Source: Pezicula radicicola (lineage: Eukaryota; Ascomycota; Leotiomycetes; Helotiales; Dermateaceae). From it: 64,000 nt of DNA. Numbering within the stretch: position 1 is the stretch's first letter; each line of letters starts with the position of its first letter. The position numbers and the translations under genes are program-made. The stretch is taken from NCBI GenBank assembly GCA_003008705.1, contig PDUO01000007.1:216123-280122 (forward strand). Reading direction: 5' to 3'. Positions 1 to 12,293 of the stretch are shown piece after piece. The notes below the pieces were generated by a model. That model was not told the origin of the DNA, searched no databases, and worked only from the letters and a program-made list of their open reading frames with translations.

Positions 1-2269
1 TGCCTGTCGGGACTCTTGAGTTGTGCGTGCAGTGCGATTGGCCCCATCGTCTATCTCAACCTGATCGATTTGCACCATGGTACCCCTGTCTCGCCATAGG
101 ATGGAGCCGTCCGCCGGAGGAAGCAAGAAGAGCCTGTTGGCCCGAGAGGGCCGCAGTAATAATGGGGCCGCAATAACCGTTTTCACCGCCTTACTCACTA
201 CGGCACTGCGATGTTCTGTATTATTATTGCCTACCTCGCGGAGATACGGACATACGGAGATTCCAGAGCTCATAAATTCATAAATCTGTAAGTATTGATT
301 TTTCATGCACTCTGAGCTGAGTCGCAAGTCTGACTCTGACAGAAGTCGACCGTCATCCATCCATGACTACAGTAGGTAGCGCCGCCATCGGCAATCCAAA
401 GCAGCAACAAATGTTGTGCCACTTGGCTTTTTTTCTTTCTTTCTGGCTATACGACTAAGTGCCTATTGCAGATTGTGTACCTGCCTCGAGACAGTAAGGT
501 AGACGACGTGCGCCTGGACAAGAATCATAAATGTCCAGCTCATAGCTGATTGGTCAACGCAAGCGATTTGGGTGCAGTACAGAAAGTATAACGATGCCCT
601 AAGGGCAAGGCTCTCGGCACTGCAGGCCAGAGACGCATGCATGGGTCTATATTTATCCCCAACAAACTTCTTCTAGAAGTCGGCCTGCAACCTTCGACTG
701 CAACGTAGTATATATGGCGGCGGCCAAACATACAACGAACAACACATAGCCATGAGAAAACTAAAGCGCATTCTTCACTATCGAGTTGTTAAGCACATAA
801 TAGTGATCCTCCTTTCGGTCCGTTCTTTTCCTGTCCTCACCCGTCAGCCCCCGGCGAAACCGTTGCCTGCTGAGCTTTCCGATAGCCTGGAAAGGTATGT
901 AAGGCGACCTATTGAGATTATGGGATTGTACAGTAAGAGTCGCGATTTTTGAAATACCCCGTCTGTACTACAACAATCGGTGGCTTTGCTTAGCTGACCT
1001 GCTCTCACTCGCTTGCTCGGATTGTCCGCTCTTGCATTGGCTGCAGATAGATCCAACGACGTCAGTTTAAACCATAAGCTATGCCACCAGCCCAGTAATT
1101 CTGAAGGCGGGAATATCGGTTAGGAGTTTAATAACAATGGGGGCTCATGTTGCCCCATCAGTGCTCCCTCGGAGATAAAATCTTCGTTGTTCACTGTTCA
1201 AAGATGTCCTACCGGTCGGCAGGACCAAATTTGTTTGGATTACTTAACGTCCAAGACCAATAGCTTGCGTGCTGCGAAACGTGCCTTTGATGCCACTTAC
1301 TACGAAAGTACAACACCGTCTGTTCTCTGTGTCTGTGTGATTCTCATCCCAAAGTGGAACCCACTAGACCAATAGTGAATGATTACGGTCACCCGACATC
1401 TTGGCTCTCGGGCGGTGAAGGACAAGGTGCACAAAAGCAAAAAGCCCATGACACCAACCCCCTTGGCCAGCTCCGGCAGAGTGGGCTTATGCTTTGCAGC
1501 GAGATGAAGGAATAAAACCGACAATCAAAAATTCTATGCGATTGTCCGAGGCAGAATGAGAGGCAGATTTCTGAAGTGCGGTGTGATTTGTTTAGACTTT
1601 CGGCCAAACATCGCGAAAATGTTGAGAGTCGAGAGTCAAAAATATGCCTGGCTGTTGATCCCATTACAAAGTGAAGTGACTTTCCATACTGGAAAGCGGT
1701 GAAGGGAGGTCATGGTGGGAAAGAGGAGATCTGCTCATCTGGTAGATCGCACAGGGTGGGAGCCAGGTTTCCCCCTCTACCAATGCTGTAACCAACCGTC
1801 AGTCTGACTGGCGACCCTTGATGGTTGATGCTCGTTGGCTCTCATGCACTTGTGGCAGTAAGCATATCCTTGCTGGGCATATTCAGGGCCTGTCCTGGAG
1901 CGTTATTGGAGAAGAAAGAGTGCCTTTTGCAATCCTCCTGGATTGGGCCAATCACTACACTTAGTAGACGATATGGTGGACTGGTGGCAGATCTGGGGTT
2001 ACCTCATCGGCAACACGCATGATCGCCTGGGATTTTGCTTCTCATTCATAGGTAGGTATTTTACAGTACAGTACGACAGTGAGGTAAAGCCAATCGCAGG
2101 GGACGAAAGGGCTAGCTAGGTCTGTGATAGTGACAAATACTGTGCGACTTGGGAAAACTTGGTGCTGTAGGTACTGTATGATACAGTAGGTATTTTTTAG
2201 GCAACAGGAAAAGGGCCAGCCACCTAGCCACCTCCGTTTGGTGCAGTGACCGTGAGTCTGTGAGACTTG

Positions 2270-2286
2270 TGAGTGTGTGTGTGTGA
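2270..2286. repeat. GT microsatellite
   Basis: Short dinucleotide run of GT units in intergenic DNA. Nothing indicates a function. Confidence 0.7.
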
Positions 2287-3430
2287 TGACCAGGATAAAT
2301 GCCAAGCTTTTCAGTAGCTCCGGAGCTTAAATCTATAAAAAGAAAAAAGACCTTCAAGTTTTTTCCTGGTGCCGGGCGCATTTCCAGTTCCAGACCTTAA
2401 ACCTTTCCGTCCCTAGGTATATGTCGCTCTCCTTCGTACTGTACAAAGTAGCTATGTTGTCAGTAGTGTAGGGACTGTAGGGATGGTAGGTATGCTGTAC
2501 GGCCGTGGGCTACTGTAATACAGCAGCAACCTCCACATATCTCAGTCAGCACGTGGTGGTATAGAATGTTCTCCGTTCTACCACCATACCTACCTTACTG
2601 TACTGTACTCTCCCTCGTCGTCTATGACCTCGTCAGCCCATTCTTGCATCAGGCGTCAACCGACGTTGGTGACGGTTAGACGTGACGGTTGGACTGCAGG
2701 TCCTCCGGCCATCAACAGCCACGCGATGTTCTGCATCAGTGCAGCTTCTTAAAATAGCAAGCGACGACGACAAATGCTACTGTACAGTATATAGCATCTC
2801 CTCGACATGCTGCTGCACTGTGATTCACTTGGCCCTCTTGCAGGGAAAACTTCTGCTGGAGAAAAGAGAAAGTGGTGTACAGTACCTCCGTAGGTTCGTA
2901 GGCCAGGTCATGCGCTCTTTCAGCATAATGTTATTCCCAGTCTTATTATGCACCAGCCATCAGTCATAAATAATAGCCGGATAATAAGTCACTATGTGTC
3001 CGTCCGTAGGATCAGTAGACGTAGGATCTATTACTCGCCGACTTCAAGACTTGCCGCCTCTTCCATTATTCACCATGGGTTTCTGGCATTTGAAGTCCCA
3101 GCGCACTGGGACTTGTCTGGTAAATACGGAGTTCTGGTACAATAAACAGAGGCTGAGTATTGGGAAGGCGGGGTACTTCCCAGCATTCGTCATGTCACGG
3201 TGAAATACTACTGGAATGTTTTCATTGTCAGGATCCAAAGTGCTGACTTGGAACCTTGCACGGCTGGCTCGCTTCTCTCCCATGCGCAGTTCATCTGACT
3301 GCGCCGGCAGGATTTGACGATCATCAACGACTGTGCGGGAGGATCGGTACGAGTTGACCTATCAAGGCTTCATTCAAGGCGCGCTGCAAGTATGCTATCC
3401 CTCCCGAAACAATACCGGTACTATACACAC

Positions 3431-3476
3431 ACAACAGCAATAACAACGACAACAACAATAATAATAATAATAATGC
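3431..3476. repeat. AAC/AAT trinucleotide repeat
   Basis: Imperfect trinucleotide tract of AAC/GAC units passing into pure AAT units. It makes artificial poly-Tyr/Cys frames on the minus strand, which I do not count as genes. Confidence 0.8.
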
Positions 3477-4370
3477 TCACCGCTCTGCTGTAAATGTGCC
3501 GAAAGTCGTAGGGTAGGGCCGGGCAGGAGAAGAAGATGCTTCGTTCTCCTGCCCATTGGAGACTGTGCAGCTGAAGCGAATACGGTGCCTGCAGCAGTTT
3601 GGTTTTGGAATTGATGAATCAAGTCCCGATAATCCACATTCGAGACGATAACAAAGCGTTTACAGAGGTATTGAGAAAAGAGGGTATTCAGGAGACTGCC
3701 TGTCAAGGCGTGGGCACTTTGGAGAGTGGTACCTGGTGTGCTGCGGTCGGAACCATAATGCTCCTAACCCTAAGTGGAGCACACGGTAGAGCCATAGGCA
3801 GCTTGTTTCTCTACCAAGGACTGCCTTCAAACGTTGAGGATGCCGATCTACTCCAAACCGAGGTGACCAAGTCTTCTCAGAAGGAGAAACAGTCCTTACC
3901 CAGTTTCATGCTGAAGCAAGGAAACAACGTAAGAAGCAGACGTGTTGGGCTTGTGAGGTGACCAACTCCTTCTGAGCAGGTGTAGCAGGCCAGAGGAGAA
4001 GTCTGAGCGTGAAGTCCTTAGGGTAGATGACGACGCAAGCCTGTGAAAATCAAATTCTAGCGAGTTTAGGGAGTTGATGCCCGGTTGCGTACACTACAAA
4101 CTATTCAGCTCGATCCTATCTACAGCCGTCGACGATAAAGACCTCCAACATCCAACACCTAACACCTCGACCGGGTGAAGAAAATGCGGATACTGATCCC
4201 GAGTCAATACGAACTTCCCCCGAGTAGGTTTTCGCTGCAGGATCATAGCATCCGTCCAAGACTGGAGATCTCCCACACCATACAGTAGCCGCCAGGCCCC
4301 CTGAATTGGACCTTTTGCTACGAACATGGAAGCGTCAGTCAGGTGCAAAACGTGGTCACGTAAGGATAGA

Positions 4371-4490
4371 GATCAAGTGAGTCGCTTTAAATCAAGCTAC
4401 TCAAGGTGAGTAAGTTGCTCAAGTCATGTAAGTTATTGAACTCAAGTAGTTACTTCAGTAAAGTGTGTTACTCAAATCAAGCGGGTTGCC
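4371..4490. repeat. dispersed minisatellite, site 1
   Basis: About six to seven degenerate copies of a 16-18 bp unit close to AAGTGAGTTACTCAAATC (AAGTGAGTCGCTTTAAATC, AGGTGAGTAAGTTGCTC and so on). The same unit recurs at 18483-18597, 36496-36525, 45689-45720, 47518-47570, 53057-53096 and 54655-54703, always outside genes I can call as intact. Confidence 0.7.
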
Positions 4491-7055
4491 ATATATTTCA
4501 TGTCCCGTGAGTTCTATGGAACTAGGCGACTGTCACTTTACTTGACCACAGATTCACATAACAGTTTCAAGCCCTACGGAAGGTATTCTGGTTTCCATAG
4601 ATACAGACCGAACTTTACAGGAGCGGTAAAATGATACCGCCATCAAGCAAGACCACGGGGTGGAGTGGTAGGTTTCTCTTCCGACAAACCTTCGTAGCAA
4701 ATGCTAGCGATATTATATATCAAAGCTATCTTCTACCGTGCCTTGTGATCAATTCCCAAGTCAAACTCGTTATGATTGTCACCCAGATTATTCAAAAGTC
4801 AATAGCGTGATGAGGAGTAGAAAGTTTGCCACCGCATCCCCAACAGATCCTTTGCGCAGACTCTCCATATGGAAAAAGATCCTCACAGTCGAGTAATGAG
4901 AATTCCATGATCTAGCTCGAACATAGAGAGAGAGTAATGGAAACTACATTAGCGGTAAACGCAAGTTTCGTTGGCAATCCTTCATCCCCATTCAACATCA
5001 AAAATTAAAGGCAGAATCGCAGACAGACAAACCACTTCACTCCCACAAAGATCCACTCCCATTCCGCACATTACCATTCCCCAACCCCCTCTCCACACCT
5101 CAAATCACGCCCAAGAACAAGCCCTAGGAGATATACTCCATGGAAAGTCCCGTATAGCAGATGAAATTCTTTCGAGAGAGAAAAAAAACGCCTTATACAA
5201 GGCAGATTCCCCAACCACCCCTGTTAAAAAAAATGCACAAAAAAGTTGAGAATATCTTCACCACCTTTTCAACCCTTACCTTGCCGTATCTTCCCCTAAC
5301 TCCGTGTTCCCCCGAAATCGAAAGCCAAAAAGCTAAAGCTGAAATTCTGAATACCCCCGTTTCTATTCCTTCACACGACGATCTTTTCTTTGCACCAAAA
5401 CCAACAAACCTATCACCAGTATCCATCTCCCATATATGTCTGCCTGTCCGTCTGTGACAACAGCGTCAGCGCCTCATTCGTATTTCCGCAGTGCAGTGCC
5501 ACGTATGGTACGGTATGCTTACTAGCTTACTAGAGACTTGTATGCATAATGCAATGGAAAAGGTGAAATAGGGGAGTCCTTACCAGGCCAATAGATATAA
5601 ATATAAATAATACGAATGTTTTATAACTATGTTAGGCATCTATCTTTCTTTCTGATCTGATTTGTGGTAGATGATGAATGAGGTGGGTTGTACAATAGGT
5701 TGATATATCACTTAAGGGACTGAATAAATAAGATGGCTTGATGATACGTATCTATACCTTCTTAGCAAATATCCAATAACCAGTGCCTGTCCTTCCTCTA
5801 CACGAAAGTCAAGTCTAGTTCACAAGCATGTGGATATGGATACCTACCATCTCAGCTCAATACAGTACGCCATCCATTCTGATTCCCTCGCCTTCCCCAT
5901 TACCTAACCGAGTCAAATGTTCCCAGAAACCTCACAGTGAAGACAAACATATCCTCCAATCTCAGCAAAGTTCGAACCCCATAGCATAGGCACATATACT
6001 TTGTACAGCAGCAGTAACCTAGCCTAATCATCCCTTGAAAATCCCATACCACAACAAAGCACAAAATACCGAGTCTTCCGTACGAGGTACTATTTCTGCG
6101 TTTGGACATGATACCACCAACCTCCCATCCCCGACCACGCAACTCAATAGCAACAGTTCAATCTCCCTATTCGAGCATACATCACATTTCACAACTTCAA
6201 CCAGGAACCTCAACAGCGTGGCAGACAGACCTCTTACCATCCCACACGCAGCAACAAGTTCGAAATAACCAAGGACCTAGGTTCGATAGGCAAACCTCAC
6301 TTCTTTCAGTGCGAGAGAATACGACACGTAGCGGAAATATCACTTGAAGATACTATAATTTTAAACAACTCAAGGAAGAGTAAGAGGGACAAAGACGAGA
6401 AACGATAGGAGAATACAAGAAGGGTTGCTCCCCAAACACTCCACATAGCGGAATGATTAGGTAGTATCGAAAAAAAATCATTCACAAACCACAAAGGCAA
6501 TAGGAATATATTTAAATCTTTTTTCATTTGGTGGTTATGCAACAGAAGAGAACTGCTAAACTGCTTCTGCGATTCGCCCTCTTCAAAATCTGGCAGTACA
6601 AGCCTCATAGCAAGATACAGGATCTGCCAAAGCGTAGATAGTAGCTAGTAGCTAGTAACCCACCCATCCCACGATATGCCAGTAGTATGCCACCAGTGCC
6701 TCAAGGTCAATTCCTTCCTTAGTCGTCAAGTCGCTCAAAATGGGATATCTATCTAAACTATCTAAAATGGTGTGGGAGATCAAGTGAGAAAACATTTCAC
6801 TCATCCTTGAAGAAGTCAAATAAAATATCAGAACGAACGCTCTCCAAATGCAATATTCTCCGGCAGTATGCTCGCTCATTCAATGTAATTTTTCTGTCTT
6901 CCTCCCCAGGTGCGTCATGTCATTGCCTTCGTAAATACAGATATCAATATTGTTCATTTCGTTTCGCCTGCTTTCAAGATAACGCCCGCCTGCCGTGCCG
7001 TGGTATGATGTGTTGTGTGTCCTTAGGATCTTTCTGTCTGGAATGGTTCTGCTAT

Positions 7056-10000
7056 TTACAAGTTGTAGGTGGTGCGAAGAGCGTTCGCGTCGTTGGGTGG
7101 GACTGAGCTGTTGACGAAGGAGGTGATGTCTGGGATCAAGGCTTTGTAAAGGCCTATTGTCTACAGCAGCCATCAGTCAGTGTCTTGTCATCCATTGTCA
7201 TTCAGCAGGGTAAGGTGTTCGACTTACATGCTGGAAAATCTGCTTCAAGTCGTCTGTCAAAGGCGTCGCATAGGCTTCAGTCAGTTTATAACGAGCAATA
7301 ACAGTGAAGAGATGAGCGAGCTCGCTCTCCATTGCCTGTGGGTTAAGTACGACAACCAAGAGAAAACCCTTCATCGCAGTGGCCTTCTCCAACGTGTAGT
7401 CGACGCTCTTGATCGAATTCAAGAATGGTGCAGAGAAAGTTTTCAGATGAGGTGCTAAGAGTTCGGCATTCTGGAGGCCGAGTCTACCCAGAGCAATTGC
7501 TGCATTCTCGCTGACAGACTTGGGAACTTCGGGATTTCCCAATATCTCCAAAAACCGCAGTAAGAACTTGTCAACATGCGGGCTCAGCTCCTTCTGAGTG
7601 CATTGAATTGCAATCTCACCAGCTGACCAGCACGCATTGTTTACGACGCTGAATCCTGTATCAATCTGCTCTTCCATAATGGTGTCCAGATCTAGTTGTT
7701 GGAGCAGGATTGGAAGAAGAGTGGGGAGAAAAGGTTGCAGCTGTGGAAAGACGTATTTTGCGCAGTCTCCAAGAAGAGCGTAGGATGATTGGCGCACCTC
7801 ATTCTCAGGATCTTCCATACAGAACCTCAGGAGCTCAAAAATTTGAGGCTGAGAGCCGGATACGAGCGCCGCAGACTGACCACCTTCAAGTGCTTGGATG
7901 ATAGCGCTCAGGAGGTCCAAGCTCGTTACGAGAAAGTCCTTGTCAGGATTGTCTAAAATTGGGTTCGTGACAGCGGCTAGGTATTCTTCCAAGTTCTGAT
8001 GGATGATCTTAATGCATCTGTTGAAGACAGGAACCGCGAATGGCGCAAAAGATTCGCCCAATGCCGAGGCCACATAAGACAGACACTCTAGGAGTGGGAA
8101 AAGCTCTCTTGACTGGTCCGACACTTTGTTCCAACGTGTGATGAGGGCCGGCATTAGCAGGTCGATCAGTTGTGGTTTGGCTAGTCCACGACCAACATGC
8201 TCTGCAAGTGTCTGGACACAATCGTAGAGGATAAACATATTCCGGTCCTTGTATTTCTCGAAACAACGGACAAATTGGCGCAGGATGGGCTCGCAGTATT
8301 GTGTGATAGATGGTCCAGCCTTTTCTTCTAGATGAGCAAACGCAGATGCACCAGCTTCCTGTACTCGCTTGTTGGTATCCAGCATTTTCATCAAGATGCC
8401 TTCCATCATAGGTTCAAAGAACTGCGCTCGCAATTCAGGAGGGTTCAGGTTGGCACCCCAAGAAGAGTATCTACCCAGAGTCCAGCAAGTAATTTGTCGG
8501 ACGAGAGGTTCTGGATCGTTGAGTAGGGACAACAAGTATGGAACAACCTCTGGTAGATGAGGCGTAACAGCATCCATACAGCCCTCCGCAACGGCCCCAA
8601 GAGCAAGAACGGCAGATTCCCGATATTGCCAGTCCTTATGCTTCAGGTTTTCCATCAGATATGGTAAGATGCTCTCAAAGACAGGTCCACGGAAGTCCGT
8701 AGCAAAGACGTCTAACGCTGCAGCAGAACACTTTCTGAGATTCCATCTATCCTCTGGGTTCCCGTCGTCATCATCGTCATCGAACTCCTCAATCTCTCCA
8801 TCATCGAGATCATCATCTCCTCCATTGAGCTTTGCATAATTTCCAGCACCCTGTTCATCTTCGCCGCCTTCACCATTTGTAGTACGGGCACTCTTGCTCT
8901 TTGCAAAATGTGGCTTGATATCCTCGTCACGATCTTCCTCGTCGGCATCATTACCACCACCCTCTAGCATGGCTATATCCTCGTCGCTATAAACCATGCT
9001 TTCAAGCAGAACAGGAATAATCTTGTTCAGATAAGGTGCGAGTGACTTCCAGAGTTGTTGGTGCTCACCAACCATTAGCCAAAACTCAGCAGCATCACAA
9101 GCTAGGTCCTCATCCTCGATCTTTCGCTGTTGAGAAATGATATAATCGACAAGATGTGGAATGTGAGGCAAGATCTTGTCCGCACGAATCTCAACAATCT
9201 GTACGAATGCCCGACATACTTGCCGCCGAACATCTGAAGATTCGTCATTGGCCAACTGGAACAGACGCTGAAGGAAAGCGTCCAAAGAGACCAGCAATGC
9301 TTGAGGCTTCTGAGGGATAAAAACATTGATGCTGGCCAGAGCTAATGATCGAACCTTTGGCCTCTCATGTCCTGTGAAATCGATAAGCTTCGGGATGATG
9401 AACGTGAGCGGTCGTTGTCCTTGATAATCTTTGTCCAGAATCTTTTTGTTGTCCTCGCAGACTTTAGCTAACGCAGCCATTGCTCCATCTTGTGCTTCTG
9501 GTGTGACTGTTCCATTCTCATTGCCAATTAAGGCTATCAATTCGGGCAGAATTTGTGGCCAGCTTAAGATTCCACCACGGCTAATTATTTCTGTAATGAT
9601 GTTTCCAGCTAAGCTTCGTATGGCAGGGTTTTTGTCTTGTAGCGCTAGAGGTACTGACGAATGAATGAGAAGCATGCTCTCTGGTGAAATGTTCTTGTGG
9701 CCAGTCCGAATATTGTTCTTCAACATCACCGCGGCCGCTGATCGCACGGCATGGTATTCTTCGGGGCTATAAGGCAAGCCCGACGGAGCTTGCGTGCTTG
9801 AAAATAGATAGGTGAGGTAATTGTTGATTTCCGGTCCAGATTTTGCTTGAGCAAGCATCTGCATCGAATTGACATAGGTTAGCACACAGATCCTTCAAGT
9901 CCACAAGCGTATTCTGATCTATGTCCCAACAAGAAATTGACAAAAAAGACTCACAATCTCTGCATTCTTCTGGGCATTCTTGTTGTGTCCACTCAAAGAG

Positions 10001-10062
10001 TCTTTCAACCAGGACGATAATTGCCGCAAAGGCTCCTCTTGAGGCTGCCAAGCCACAACCAT
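7056..10062 (-). CDS. kap104: transportin / importin subunit beta-2 (Kap104-type)
   Basis: Nuclear import receptor. Family members bind PY-NLS cargoes such as hnRNP-type RNA-binding proteins in the cytoplasm and release them in the nucleus on RanGTP. Three exons: 10062-9955, 9858-7228 and 7160-7056, giving 947 aa, the usual length for the family. The N-terminus opens MVVAWQPQEEPLRQL, the family start. HEAT repeats follow throughout. An acidic loop at about residues 330-405 (runs of D and E, including six consecutive Asp) is the hallmark H8 loop that couples Ran binding to cargo release. Exon 3 restores the conserved C-terminal YNL ending; reading through intron 2 would stop early at 7198. Introns are 96 and 67 bp. 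The ATG at 10062 is chosen because the family N-terminus begins there. Nothing odd seen. Confidence 0.95.
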
Positions 10063-11627
10063 CTTGTCTTTCTAGCGCCTTGACCGTTGTTGGACTTTCC
10101 AACAACTTCTCCAAGGTCTGCAGGTACAGCGTATGGGTCTTTGTGAATGGTTCACGGTCGCACAAGATTACTTGTGGTACTTCAGATAAGGTGGATCGAC
10201 ATCTAGTGTAGGGCCACAACAGTCAGCATTTATCTAATTTCTGGAGCCATTGCGACTTCAGCAGCGCAAAAGCTGCTAAGATTTTGACCTACCAATTTGA
10301 GATGCAACAGGGCGTTGGAGAGATCGAGTGTGTTATTGTTGTGGTGGTTGGTGTTGTTGGTGGGGGAAGAGCCACAGATTTCGCGGGCAACTCAGCTGCA
10401 CTGCACTACCAGGGCTATCGATCTATTCGCCGGCAGTTGGCGCGATAGAGTTGTGAAAATGTCAGATCGAGGAAATAATAATGCGCAATTTCCAGAGTGT
10501 TGGTGGGGTGCCGAGAGGGCAGCTTCTTCGGAGTTGTTCTGCCACCTTGCTTGCTTGCGATCAAGGTTCGCTTGCGGAAAGGTTTGACTTTTCGAATTCA
10601 CTCTGGCTGAAAAACACACCTCACGTCAAAGAGAGAGAAAAATTATTAAAAAAAATTGCAGATTACTCTGGCCACGACAGAATAAATATTTATGGGCAAT
10701 ACTAACAGACGCTCTGCAATCATCAAATCTGATTGAGATGACCCTCAAAACATTGTAAGACATGTGACACGAGCTAGCACAGATCTAGGTAAGGCTCAAT
10801 AGCACCCGTACTCGTCGAAGGCGTAGCTAGCTGATGGCTGGCCTGGGGAGTGAGAAAATATTAGTATCATGAGTATCATGAGCCTTTCTTCAAATCAAGG
10901 CAGTCTCTATTGAATTCTTTTGCAAGACTCGCTGATAGACCGAGCAGTGAGTGAGTGAATGATGTGCCGTTAAAGCGCAACTCTCCGTCCCGTCGACGGA
11001 TACCATGCTTCTTCTAGTTGACCTTTAGAAGTTGCCGGATGAACGTTTTGTAGCTACCATATGAACCTAGGTTTTCTTCGCCTGGCATAAACCTACTGGT
11101 CGATGTCTTTACACCGCCAGTTGTGTAGCTTGCGTTCCATAATCATGCTCGAATACCTTGTGTTACCAATGTCCTAGTGTTCACCTTGAAGCAGATGTGC
11201 ATCGATACGTACTACAAGGAAAACCTACCGGTAGCACCAGCCAAGAAGGTATGCTCACAGCCAAGTGCCATTGCTTGTGAACTGATATTTGTATGATTTG
11301 TCCTACAATAATCAGGGGAGATGGTTATTATCAGGCACCATGCAGCGACACATTATAGTTACTCAAAGAAGTGGTACCACCTCTAATCAGTAATCACGAT
11401 GATTTGACCAAGACGGTAGGTGGCGGCCTTTTCTCTCATGCCAATCATCTTTTTGGTGGATCGCAGCATGGGAATAGGATGACACTTTCTGTGCACCATC
11501 TGATGCTTCGAAATCTCGAGGTGATCGACTCCAGTATCTGCCCAGTTGCCGGGTGTGCTCCAACCTCATAGGGTTGTTCAGCCCATCTCCACGACTAAGT
11601 CCCTTTTCGTTGAAGATTTGGCCTTTC
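10063..11627. other. intergenic region
   Basis: Holds the presumed promoter of the transportin gene (pyrimidine/purine-rich stretches around 10300-10640) and, at its right end, the 3' flank of the proteasome-chaperone gene. Short overlapping frames here look like noise. I see no repeat or RNA gene. Confidence 0.5.
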
Positions 11628-12146
11628 TCAGGTACCGTTAGTTCCATTAATAAGCTCTCGGCGGTTGCTTTCAACTTCCTCTATGACAACCTCCACAACC
11701 TTCTTAAAGCCCTCCATTTCCTCCTCCACAGTACCTCCCATGCCTGCACTGGCAAAACTGATGCTGTTGCCCACGTATGTAGCTTTGCCCGTCTTCCTGG
11801 CCAAGAGCTTTGCCAGTCTTGTTGTGAACTCGAGCGACGATTCGTACGTGTATAACGGCGTTGAAAGGGTCTGGCCGGGGTTTATTCTCTAAAGTAATGT
11901 ATTAGTTTTTGAGGTAATCTGTCGTGTGGAAGAAAAGCCTACGTCTGGGAGCGCGTAAACAAATGAGCCTAATGGGGCTGTTGTCGAAGTATCTCCGCTG
12001 AGCGAAGTCGTGAGGAAGAGCAGTAGAGATGTGGGGTTGACTGTGAGATGGATGTGGATTCTGGTCTCTGGTGCCTTGGGAAGAGGAAACGATAGCTGAA
12101 TTGGTTGTGCTGATGATCGAACATCTGAATCTTGGGAGTTTGCCAT
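11628..12146 (-). CDS. proteasome assembly chaperone 4-like protein
   Basis: Two exons, 12146-11943 and 11888-11628, around a 54-bp intron, give 154 aa. Known PAC4/PSMG4 (yeast Pba4/Poc4) proteins pair with a PAC3-type partner and help build the 20S proteasome alpha ring. What I see: a beta-rich N-terminal half (IHIHLTVNPTSLLLF), then SLSGDTSTTAPLGSF, matching the human SLLGDTSDTTS segment; then LAKLLARKTGKATYVGNS, matching LAQRLARKTNKQVFVSYN; then EEEMEGF near the C-terminus, matching EEEMEAF. The intron falls between PD and RINPG. The first ATG of the open frame is used. It is a single-domain protein of normal family length. Annotation pipelines may miss it because each exon is short. Confidence 0.85.
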
Positions 12147-12293
12147 TATGAAAGTGTTGATATGAACGGTGGTTCACCAAGTAATGCTTGAATACTGCAA
12201 CAATATACAGAGTATTAGGTACACCCCCGGGTGGGCACATCGTGCTGGCACCACGCCCGAAAATCCTATCATTCTCCATACTTTTCCTTATTC

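Larger units (their letters stand above)
1..7055. other. gene-poor intergenic region
   Basis: I see no convincing gene in the first 7 kb. Open frames are all under about 125 codons, overlap one another on both strands and match no family I recognise; the longest (3599-3961, +, 120 codons) has no recognisable domain or splice context. The stretch holds microsatellites, several copies of a TACTGTAC-type motif (2060-2890 especially) and a minisatellite-like cluster at 4371-4490. The last few hundred bases should include the 3' untranslated region of the transportin gene. Confidence 0.6.

Noticed and set aside
9767..10219. 150-codon minus-strand frame
   Set aside because: Runs through transportin exon 1 and intron 1 in the wrong phase; the spliced frame explains the region.
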